Origin: an uncultured Clostridia bacterium
GTDB lineage: Bacteria > Bacillota > Clostridia > Oscillospirales > Acutalibacteraceae
Assembly (NCBI GenBank): GCA_946409885.1
Contig: CAMJYF010000126.1
Span: forward strand, 1-6,079
Direction: 5' to 3'
Length of the DNA stretch: 6,079 bases
Shown piece after piece: positions 1-6,046 of this stretch. Position 1 is the stretch's first letter. Every line of letters begins with the position of its first letter. The notes beneath the pieces are model-generated. The model was not told the DNA's origin. It worked only from the letters and a program-made list of their open reading frames with translations, and made no database searches. The position numbers and the translations under genes were made by a program.

Positions 1-1128
1 GGCAGCGGCAAAAGCTTTCTGCTGCAGACCATCCGCAACTACGTGATGGATAAAAATTTTGTGGTGGCGGACGCGGATCTCTCCCCGGAGCGGCGCTTAC
101 AGGGCACCCGCGGACAGGGCCTTGCCACCTATAAAGAGCTGATCCGCAACCTCTCCACCAAAACCCGGCCGGAGGGCGGCGCGCTGACGCTGATCCTGGA
201 CCGGTGGATCAGCGGCGTGCAGAGCGAGGTGATGGCCCAGGGCGACTTTGCCGCGGACAGCCCGGAATTTGCCAACGCGGTGGAAAAGCGCATCTACGCC
301 GTGATGAACAGCCTCAACGAGATGGTCCACGGCTTTGATTTCGCCAGGCTGCTGAGCATCTACTACCGCGCCTATATGGAGGGCGACGACGAGCGCAAAG
401 CCCGGGTGGTCAAGTGGTTCCGGGGCGAGTATGTCACCAAGACGGAGGCCCGGGCGGAGCTGGGCGTGAACATCATCGTCACCGACGACGACTGGTACGA
501 GTATATCAAGCTGTTCGCCGCGTTTTTAAAGCAGGCGGGCTACGCCGGTATGCTGGTGCTCATCGACGAGCTGGTGAACATCTACAAGATCCCCCAGTCC
601 GTCACCCGCCAGTACAACTATGAAAAGATCCTCACCATGTATAACGATACGCTGCAGGGCCGGGCGAAATACCTGGGCATCATTATGTGCGGCACGCCCC
701 AGTGCATCGAGGACCCCCGCCGGGGCGTGTACAGCTACGAGGCGCTGCGCTCCCGGTTGCAGGAGGGCCGCTTCGGCCGGGACGAGCTGAAGGACGTGCT
801 GGCCCCGGTCATCCGCCTCTCCCCCCTGACCTATGAGGAGATGCTGGTGCTGATCGAAAAGCTGACGGAGATCCACGGGGTGCTGTTCGACTACACCCCC
901 CGCCTGACGCAGGAGGACCTGGTCGCCTTCATCAAGATCGAGTTCGGCCGCATCGGCGCGGACAGCAAGATCACCCCCCGGGAGGTCATCCGGGATTTCA
1001 TCGAGCTGCTGGATATCCTCTTCCAGAACCCCGGCGCGGACGTGAAGCAGATCCTCGGCTCGGACGGGTTCGCCTTCGCCCAGACGCCGGTGGAAGAGAC
1101 CGGCGGGGCGTTTGAGTTCGATATATAA
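1..1128 (+). CDS. BrxC/BrxD-like (DUF2791) P-loop ATPase, 5' end outside the window
   Basis: Partial gene; the frame is open from base 1 and 375 residues are visible. It begins in the middle of a Walker A motif (GSGKSFLL, visible residues 1-8), so the N-terminal region before the P-loop is missing and the GTG at 43 is not the true start. The stretch after the P-loop (FVVADADLSPERRL, then GLATYKELIRNLS) is characteristic of the DUF2791 / BrxC-BrxD ATPase family. A Walker B motif (MLVLIDEL, with D189-E190 of the visible part) and a sensor-like strand (GIIMCGTPQ, about 227-235) follow, then a helical lid region containing LSPLTYEEMLVLIEKL. In known systems such ATPases act in the cytoplasm in BREX and TerB-linked defence or stress cassettes, usually beside an Lhr-like helicase, which is also found here after one intervening gene. 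The precise subtype (BrxD versus another DUF2791 member) cannot be settled without the upstream genes, so no symbol is given. Confidence 0.85.
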   Translation, partial: GSGKSFLLQTIRNYVMDKNFVVADADLSPERRLQGTRGQGLATYKELIRNLSTKTRPEGGALTLILDRWISGVQSEVMAQGDFAADSPEFANAVEKRIYAVMNSLNEMVHGFDFARLLSIYYRAYMEGDDERKARVVKWFRGEYVTKTEARAELGVNIIVTDDDWYEYIKLFAAFLKQAGYAGMLVLIDELVNIYKIPQSVTRQYNYEKILTMYNDTLQGRAKYLGIIMCGTPQCIEDPRRGVYSYEALRSRLQEGRFGRDELKDVLAPVIRLSPLTYEEMLVLIEKLTEIHGVLFDYTPRLTQEDLVAFIKIEFGRIGADSKITPREVIRDFIELLDILFQNPGADVKQILGSDGFAFAQTPVEETGGAFEFDI

Positions 1129-1130
1129 AA

Positions 1131-1136
1131 AGGGAG
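1131..1136 (+). promoter_or_regulatory. Ribosome binding site that sets the start of the secreted protein
   Basis: AGGGAG lies 8 nt before the ATG at 1145 but only 2 nt before the in-frame ATG at 1139. Normal spacing therefore favours 1145. The longer in-frame extension back to a TTG at 1112 would overlap the ATPase gene and add residues before the signal peptide, so it is unlikely. Confidence 0.75.
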
Positions 1137-1144
1137 AAATGATT

Positions 1145-3202
1145 ATGCGTAAAGTTGTCGGCAAATTCCTTTCGCTGCTGCTCTGCCTGTCGCTGCTGGC
1201 GGCGGCGCTGCCGCTGTGCGCCGTTACGGCGAAGGCGGTCGTCAATCCCTACCACACAGGCGATACCGTCTTCTTCGGCGAATACCCGCAGACGCGGGTG
1301 ACGGACGAGGGGCTGCTGGCCAAGCTGGAAAAAGCCCTGTCCCAATGGCAGCCCTATCCGTATTCCGTCGGAACGGGCGAATACGGCAGCATGACGCGGC
1401 AGGACTTCATGTTTTATCAGGACGTGGCCCTGGACGGGGAGCGGTACCGGGCCGTTCTGCTCCGGCAGTACCGGCCGCAGTCTGTCTATGGTGAGTTTCC
1501 GGCGGAAGACAGCGCGGTTCAGGCGCGGAACGGTTATCCCCGGGAGACGGCCTGCTGGTTCCGCTTTGAGCCAGTGGAATGGACCGTGCTGGACCCGGCG
1601 GAAGGGCTGCTGATCTCCCACCGCATACTGGACGCCCAGCCCTTTGCCGAAAAGATTTACCGGGAGACGGTCATGTCCGACAACGGGACGCTGATCCATG
1701 ATTTCAGCGATCCCGACGCCCGTATTCCCGCCAACAGCTACCGGTCCTCCTGGCTCCGGGAATGGCTGAACGGGGTCTTTTACGGGACCGCGTTCTCCGG
1801 GCCGCAGCAGGAGTGTATCGAGGCGCGTTTCATCGCCCCGGAAGATGTTCACATCGCCGTGAAGGCTCCCCCGGAGGCCATGGCGGACGCCGCTGCCGCA
1901 ACCGCCACGGAGGCCACGGCCACCGACGGGGCAACGGCGCAGGAGCCCCCGGAGGCCGCGCCGACGGAAGCGCCCCGGCCCGATCCGGTCTTTCTGCTGT
2001 CCGCGGAGGAGGCGACCAGCGAGGCGTATACCGTTCAGTACGAATGGGGCGGCAGCGATTCGATCCTCCGCACCCAGCCGACGGACTACGCCCGTTCCCA
2101 GGGATTTTCCCGCTACGGGGACGGCTGGCTGCTGTGTACCCCCGGGGAAAACAGCGGCAGCGCGGCCGTTTTTGAGTACGGGTCCGTGCGTTCCGTGGAG
2201 GCCGGCTTTACCGGGATGGGCGTGCGCCCCGCCATCAACGTGAATTTCAGCGACTGCTTTGCCGGGGACGTGGACGGGGACGGCGAGGTTTCCGCCGCTG
2301 ACGCCCGTCTGGCGCTGCGCGTCAGCGTGGGGCTGACCGTGATCCCCGCGGAGTGGACCGTCTACGCCGACGCGGACGGGGACGGAGAGGTGACCTCCGG
2401 CGACGCGCGGCTGATCCTGCGCTTTTCGGTGTCGCTGGAGGAGGAAAGCGCCATGAGCCACTTTTTTGCCCCGCCCCAGGCGGCGCAGGAGGAGGTCTCC
2501 AATACCGGCAAACGGCTGATGGAGGAGATAACGCTGGCGGAGGGCGCGTCCGCCTCCTTCGGCGACCGCCATCTGGTCCGCGCCGGAACGGCCGCCCGAT
2601 GGGAATCCTCCAATCCGGCGGTGGCGACGGTTACCCAGGACGGCACGGTACAGGCGCTGAACAAGGGCTTTGCCTGCGTCCATCTTACGGCGGGGACAAA
2701 CCGTTACTATTACTTCATCAGTGTGCTAAGTCCCCTGCAGCAGCGCATTTACGCGCTGAAGGACAAATATCCCGCCGGGTACTTCTGGAATTCCTATCCC
2801 AAAAGCGAAAAATACCCCGCCGTGACGGAAACGCCCTGCACGGACCATGCCACCGGGGCCTATTCCCACTGCATCGGCCAGTGCGCCGGGTTCGCCGCCC
2901 TGCTGTGCGACGAGATCTTCGGCAGATCCGCCCCCGTCAAACGGAACCTTACCGTGGCGGACATCCGCGTCGGCGATTACGTCCGCTGCCTGCCCCATCA
3001 TTCGGTGTTCGTCATCGACCGGGTCAACCGGGGCGAGATCGTGGGCTACCATATGTACAGCGATACCAACCGCCTGGCGGAGGGCGACTATATCACCGTG
3101 GCGGAATGCAACTGGGACAGCCGCTGCGGCATCCGCTGGGGCCGGATGATCGACCTGGGGAATCTGCAGATCGATTCCTACGAAACCTATACCCGTTACT
3201 GA
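1145..3202 (+). CDS. Secreted DUF6273-like / dockerin / Big_2 / CHAP-like cysteine amidase or peptidase
   Basis: 685 residues, starting at ATG 1145 on ribosome-site spacing; ATG 1139 is the alternative. Residues 1-31 form a signal peptide: basic start MRKVVGK, a Leu/Ala-rich core, and a cleavage site after AKA. Residues about 34-370 resemble the DUF6273 domain, with GDTVFFGEYPQ, CWFRFEPVEWTVL, SSWLREWLNG, VFLLSAEEA and GVRPAINV. It is interrupted at about 242-280 by an Ala/Thr/Pro/Glu-rich linker. Residues about 373-435 are a type I dockerin with two calcium loops, D375/D377/D379/D386 and D409/D411/D413/D420. Residues about 462-530 look like a Big_2 domain (WESSNPAVATVTQDGTVQA). The C-terminus resembles a CHAP-type papain-fold enzyme: GQCAGFAALL with candidate nucleophile C580, HHSVFVID with H618/H619, and AECNWD with E654/N656. 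The predicted role is cleavage of peptidoglycan or another extracellular peptide or amide bond while tethered to a cohesin; the substrate is inferred, not shown. It sits 16 nt after the ATPase and 7 nt before the helicase, unexpected for an exported protein. Confidence 0.82.
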   Translation: MRKVVGKFLSLLLCLSLLAAALPLCAVTAKAVVNPYHTGDTVFFGEYPQTRVTDEGLLAKLEKALSQWQPYPYSVGTGEYGSMTRQDFMFYQDVALDGERYRAVLLRQYRPQSVYGEFPAEDSAVQARNGYPRETACWFRFEPVEWTVLDPAEGLLISHRILDAQPFAEKIYRETVMSDNGTLIHDFSDPDARIPANSYRSSWLREWLNGVFYGTAFSGPQQECIEARFIAPEDVHIAVKAPPEAMADAAAATATEATATDGATAQEPPEAAPTEAPRPDPVFLLSAEEATSEAYTVQYEWGGSDSILRTQPTDYARSQGFSRYGDGWLLCTPGENSGSAAVFEYGSVRSVEAGFTGMGVRPAINVNFSDCFAGDVDGDGEVSAADARLALRVSVGLTVIPAEWTVYADADGDGEVTSGDARLILRFSVSLEEESAMSHFFAPPQAAQEEVSNTGKRLMEEITLAEGASASFGDRHLVRAGTAARWESSNPAVATVTQDGTVQALNKGFACVHLTAGTNRYYYFISVLSPLQQRIYALKDKYPAGYFWNSYPKSEKYPAVTETPCTDHATGAYSHCIGQCAGFAALLCDEIFGRSAPVKRNLTVADIRVGDYVRCLPHHSVFVIDRVNRGEIVGYHMYSDTNRLAEGDYITVAECNWDSRCGIRWGRMIDLGNLQIDSYETYTRY

Positions 3203-3209
3203 AAACAGT

Positions 3210-5654
3210 ATGAGCGATATCTTTTCCGAGTACGCGCCGTTCGTACAGGATTTCATCTATAAAAACAACTGGGAGAGCCTTCGCGCCGTGCAGGTGGCGG
3301 CGGGGGACGTGATCTTTCACTCCGACGACAACCTGCTGCTGTGCGCCTCCACGGCGTCCGGCAAAACGGAGGCCGCCTTTTTCCCCATTTTATCGCAGTT
3401 TTATCAGGACCCGCCCGCCAGCGTGGGGGCGGTCTATATCGGCCCGCTGAAGGCCCTGATCAACGACCAGTTCAGCCGCCTCAACGACCTGTGCGAGGAG
3501 GCGGCCATCCCCGTGTGGCACTGGCACGGCGACGTGCCCCAGACCCATAAAAACAAGCTGCTCAAGCACCCCTCCGGCGTGCTGCAGATCACGCCGGAAT
3601 CGCTGGAGGCGCTGCTGATGCACAAGCACGCCTACGTGACGAAGCTGTTCGGCGACCTGCGGTACATCGTCATCGACGAGGTCCACTCTTTGATGCGGGG
3701 CGACCGGGGCGGGCAGACCCTGTGCCTGATCGAGCGCCTCTCCCGCATGGCGGGGGTCAATCCCCGCCGCATCGGCCTGTCCGCCACCGTGGGGGATCTG
3801 GAGGCCACCGGCGCGTTCCTCTCCGCCGGTACCGGCCGCCGCTGCGCCATCCCGAAAATCGAGGCCAGGGGGACGAAGTGGCGCATCTCCATGGAGCACT
3901 TTTACGTGTCCGGGCCGCAGGCCGCGGACGAATGCGGAGTTCGGAATGCGGAATGCGGAATTGATGATGCGGCCTGTAGGGGCGGGCATGACCGCCCGGA
4001 CGAATGCGGAATGCGGAATGCGGAAGGCGGAATTGATGCGGCGGCCTGTAGGGGCGGGCATGACCGCCCGCAAGAGTTCGGAATGCGGAATTCGGAGTTC
4101 GGAAGTCTCTACGGCATGGGCGAGCGGCGGCAGCGGGAAGAAGAAAAACGGAACGCCGTGGCCAACGCCATGCCTGCGCTGGATATGGCCACGGACGACG
4201 CGCCTTTGAACGCGGACCCGGGCGTGGGCTACATTTTTGAGCACACCCGGGGCAAAAAATGCCTGGTGTTCACCAACTCCCGGGAGGAATGCGAGGCGGT
4301 CACCACTACCCTGCGGCAATACTGCGAGCTGAAGCACGAGCCGGACCGCTTTTATATCCACCACGGCAACCTGTCCGCCAGCTACCGGGAGACGGCGGAG
4401 ACCGCCATGAAGGACGACGACAGCTGTCAGACCACCGTCACCACCGCCACGCTGGAGCTGGGCATCGATATCGGCCGGCTGGAACGGGCCTTTCAGATCG
4501 ACGCGCCCTTTACCGTATCCTCCTTTTTGCAGCGCATGGGGCGCACGGGCCGCCGGGGTCTGCCGCCGGAGATGTGGTTCGTCATCCGGGAGGATATGCC
4601 GGAGGTGCGGGCCATGCTGCCCACCACCGTGCCCTGGAAGCTGCTGCAGGGCATTGCGCTGGTACAGGTCTACGCGGAGGAGCGCTTTGTGGAGCCGCCC
4701 CGGCTGGACCGCTATCCCTACAGCCTGCTGTACCACCAGACCATGTGTACCCTGGCCTCCTGCGGGGAGCTGTCCCCGGCGGGGCTGGCCAGCCGGGTGC
4801 TGTCGCTGAGCTATTTTCATATGATCGACAAGGAGGATTACAAGATCCTGCTGCGCCATATGCTCGCCAACGACTACATCCAGCGCACGGAGGAGGGCGG
4901 CCTGATCGTGGGTCTGGCCGGGGAACGGCAGACGGGCTCTTTTAAGTTCTACGCGGTGTTTCAGGAGAACGAGGAATACGCCGTCCGCTGCGGGCAGGAG
5001 GAGCTGGGCACCATCGTCACGCCGCCCCCCGCCGGGGAAAAGATCGCCCTGGCCGGTCACGTGTGGGAGGTGGAGGAGGTGGACCACAAGCGCCATCTGG
5101 TCTACTGCACGCTGGTAAAGGGCAAGGTACCCGCCTATTTCGGCCAGTGTCCCGGCGATATCCACACGAAAATCTTAGAGCGGATGCGGCAGGTGCTGAA
5201 AGAAGACAGGCAGTACCCCTACCTGATGGCCAACGCCGCGGCAAGGCTGGCCCACACCCGCCACGTCTGCGCCAATTCCGGCGTCGCGGACGAGCCTCTG
5301 GTGCATCTGGGCGGCGACATGTGGGCGCTGTTCCCGTGGCTGGGCACCTATTCCTTCCTGGCGCTGGAGCGGTTCATCCGCCGCAGATGCGCGCCGGAGC
5401 TGGGCCTGAAAAAGCTGGAGCCCGGCCGCCCCTACTTCATCCAGCTGACCATGAAGGCCGACAGGGACCGCTTTATTCAGGTGCTGAAAGAGAAGATCAA
5501 AGAACCCCTCGACCCGCTGGAGCTGGTCTACCCCGGCGAAGTGCCCGTGTTTGAAAAATACGACGAGTTCGTCCCGGACGAGCTGGTGCGCAAGGGCTTC
5601 GCCCGCGGCGTGCTGGATATCGAGGGGATGAAACGGCGGATCGAAAGCTGGTAA
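3210..5654 (+). CDS. Lhr/BrxHI-like superfamily 2 DEAD/DEAH-box helicase with in-frame repeat insertion
   Basis: 814 residues. Helicase motifs appear in order: a Q-like LRAVQ near the N-terminus, motif I ASTASGKT (K52), Ia GPLKALINDQ, Ib ITPESLEAL, II DEVH (156-159), III LSAT (190-193), IV CLVFTNS (351-357), V TTATLELGIDIG (411-422) and VI QRMGRTGRRG (441-450). The IHHGNLSASYRE segment is typical of Lhr-like helicases. Residues 450-814 are the Lhr-style C-terminal extension (winged-helix and further domains expected). The family uses ATP to translocate on or remodel nucleic acid in the cytoplasm; Lhr-like BrxHI helicases accompany BrxD in type 2 BREX. The start at ATG 3210 is chosen because MSDIFSEYAPFVQDFIY runs straight into motif I with family-like spacing. 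No good ribosome site precedes it, and the previous stop codon is 7 nt upstream, so translational coupling is likely. Residues 240-298 are encoded by the tandem repeat at 3927-4105 and lie between the two RecA-like domains. All catalytic motifs are intact, so it is probably functional. Confidence 0.9.
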   Translation: MSDIFSEYAPFVQDFIYKNNWESLRAVQVAAGDVIFHSDDNLLLCASTASGKTEAAFFPILSQFYQDPPASVGAVYIGPLKALINDQFSRLNDLCEEAAIPVWHWHGDVPQTHKNKLLKHPSGVLQITPESLEALLMHKHAYVTKLFGDLRYIVIDEVHSLMRGDRGGQTLCLIERLSRMAGVNPRRIGLSATVGDLEATGAFLSAGTGRRCAIPKIEARGTKWRISMEHFYVSGPQAADECGVRNAECGIDDAACRGGHDRPDECGMRNAEGGIDAAACRGGHDRPQEFGMRNSEFGSLYGMGERRQREEEKRNAVANAMPALDMATDDAPLNADPGVGYIFEHTRGKKCLVFTNSREECEAVTTTLRQYCELKHEPDRFYIHHGNLSASYRETAETAMKDDDSCQTTVTTATLELGIDIGRLERAFQIDAPFTVSSFLQRMGRTGRRGLPPEMWFVIREDMPEVRAMLPTTVPWKLLQGIALVQVYAEERFVEPPRLDRYPYSLLYHQTMCTLASCGELSPAGLASRVLSLSYFHMIDKEDYKILLRHMLANDYIQRTEEGGLIVGLAGERQTGSFKFYAVFQENEEYAVRCGQEELGTIVTPPPAGEKIALAGHVWEVEEVDHKRHLVYCTLVKGKVPAYFGQCPGDIHTKILERMRQVLKEDRQYPYLMANAAARLAHTRHVCANSGVADEPLVHLGGDMWALFPWLGTYSFLALERFIRRRCAPELGLKKLEPGRPYFIQLTMKADRDRFIQVLKEKIKEPLDPLELVYPGEVPVFEKYDEFVPDELVRKGFARGVLDIEGMKRRIESW
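3927..3998 (+). repeat. 72-nt repeat unit 1 with terminal hairpin
   Basis: It begins exactly at codon 240 of the helicase and encodes 24 residues beginning DECGVRNAECG. Heptamers occupy 3930-3957. The hairpin has a GGGCGG/CCGCCC stem at 3980-3985 and 3992-3997 with a 6-nt loop. It differs from unit 2 at 5 of 72 positions by my count, and the last 30 nt are identical. Confidence 0.88.
3999..4070 (+). repeat. 72-nt repeat unit 2 with terminal hairpin
   Basis: Directly abuts unit 1 and encodes codons 264-287, beginning DECGMRNAEGG. Heptamers occupy 4002-4029, the last one degenerate (GAAGGCG). The same GC stem lies at 4052-4057 and 4064-4069. A unit-sized deletion or duplication would keep the helicase reading frame. 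Confidence 0.88.
4074..4105 (+). repeat. Trailing heptamer block (partial third unit)
   Basis: Four heptamers, GAGTTCG, GAATGCG, GAATTCG and GAGTTCG, followed by GAAG; no hairpin core follows. It gives the element a heptamers-core-heptamers-core-heptamers layout, so the true unit could equally be a core flanked by heptamer arrays. Confidence 0.75.
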
Positions 5655-5689
5655 TGGTTCCGGAAACAGTTTGAAACAATTCCATTTTT

Positions 5690-5711
5690 ATACAATGTAT
5701 TGACAACGTAT
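5690..5711. promoter_or_regulatory. Candidate operator overlapping the -35 box
   Basis: ATACAATGTAT (5690-5700) is a perfect 11-bp palindrome with a single central base. The wider 5690-5711 stretch is an imperfect inverted repeat (ATACAATG against CAACGTAT) centred on the -35 box. RelB-type ribbon-helix-helix antitoxins repress their own promoters by binding such palindromes, so autoregulation here is plausible but inferred from position only. Confidence 0.4.
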
Positions 5712-5728
5712 AAACATCATATTATAAT
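5700..5728 (+). promoter_or_regulatory. Consensus sigma-70/sigma-A promoter for the toxin-antitoxin operon
   Basis: A perfect -35 TTGACA (5700-5705) and a perfect -10 TATAAT (5723-5728) are separated by 17 nt, in the 119-nt gap after the helicase stop. Transcription would begin around 5735, about 40 nt before the antitoxin ATG. The module is thus probably transcribed independently of the helicase operon. Confidence 0.85.
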
Positions 5729-5730
5729 AT
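5719..5730. promoter_or_regulatory. 12-bp palindrome covering the -10 box
   Basis: ATATTATAATAT is its own reverse complement and contains the TATAAT box. It may be a second operator half for the antitoxin, but AT-only palindromes around a -10 box also arise by chance. Confidence 0.25.
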
Positions 5731-5773
5731 AGAAGAAACCTGCTGAGAAGCATCAAGAAGGGAGTGCAATGAA

Positions 5774-6046
5774 ATGGCACAGACAACCGTCAGTGTAAGA
5801 ATCGACGACGAATTGAAAAGGGAGTTTGATGAGGTCTGTAACGAATTGGGGTTGTCAATGACGACAGCCATCATTATGCTGGCAAAAAAAATGACGCGGG
5901 AAAAGCGCATCCCCTTTGAAGTATCTGTCGATCCGTTCTATTCGGAGGAAAATATGGCACGGCTCAGAAGTTCCATCTCACAGATGGAAGCCGGAAACGG
6001 AACGATTCATGAGGTAGTTGACGATGATCAAGGTGTGGACGGATGA
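5774..6046 (+). CDS. RelB/DinJ-family type II antitoxin
   Basis: 90 residues. The N-terminal strand TTVSVRID (4-11), the helix that follows, GLSMTTAIIMLAKKM and RIPFEV form the ribbon-helix-helix DNA-binding region typical of RelB/DinJ antitoxins. The tail containing FYSEENMARLRSSISQME is the usual region that wraps the toxin. The expected role is to neutralise the toxin encoded just downstream and, with it, to repress their shared promoter. A strong ribosome site AAGGGAG (5758-5764) lies 9 nt before the ATG at 5774. The ATG at 5769 is in another frame and is not used. The end overlaps the toxin start by 23 nt. Base composition is more AT-rich than the genes to the left, consistent with separate acquisition. 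Confidence 0.92.
   Translation: MAQTTVSVRIDDELKREFDEVCNELGLSMTTAIIMLAKKMTREKRIPFEVSVDPFYSEENMARLRSSISQMEAGNGTIHEVVDDDQGVDG

Larger units (their letters stand above)
3927..4105 (+). repeat. Composite palindromic repeat element inserted in frame in the helicase gene
   Basis: Two 72-nt direct tandem units (3927-3998 and 3999-4070) are followed by a half unit (4071-4105). Each block opens with four heptamers of the GAATGCG / GAGTTCG kind. In the full units these are followed by a core GAATTGATG...GGCCTGTAG and a GC hairpin. The composition and the repeated wording differ completely from the surrounding helicase code, and the stretch falls between helicase motifs III and IV. It resembles short interspersed intergenic repeats of Oscillospiraceae-type genomes from memory; the family membership has not been searched. 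Confidence 0.88.

Noticed and set aside
43..48. GTG/ATG start of the ATPase
   Set aside because: The frame is open to base 1 and encodes the Walker A motif before this point, so the real start is outside the window.
998..2683. 561-residue open frame on the minus strand across the secreted-protein gene
   Set aside because: It is antisense to a gene with a signal peptide and recognisable domains. The translation is Arg/Gly/Pro/His-rich low complexity with no family resemblance, as expected for the mirror of GC-rich coding DNA.
3980..4069. Rho-independent terminators at the two GC hairpins
   Set aside because: No T-run follows either stem, and both lie inside the open helicase frame.
3927..4105. 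CRISPR-like array
   Set aside because: The units abut directly with no unique spacers, there are only two full copies, and they lie within a coding gene.
3946..4209. 87-residue + strand frame over the repeat
   Set aside because: It is a frame-shifted reading of the repeat and adjacent helicase code, without its own ribosome site or family.
3390..5165. 591-residue open frame on the minus strand across the helicase
   Set aside because: It mirrors the helicase in a GC-rich region and shows no domain. Its only notable part is the antisense reading of the repeat element.
5655..5690. Terminator after the helicase
   Set aside because: There is a T-rich stretch (CATTTTTA) and small palindromes (TTCCGGAA, AAACAGTTT), but no stable GC stem directly before the T-run. 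Termination here is not supported.
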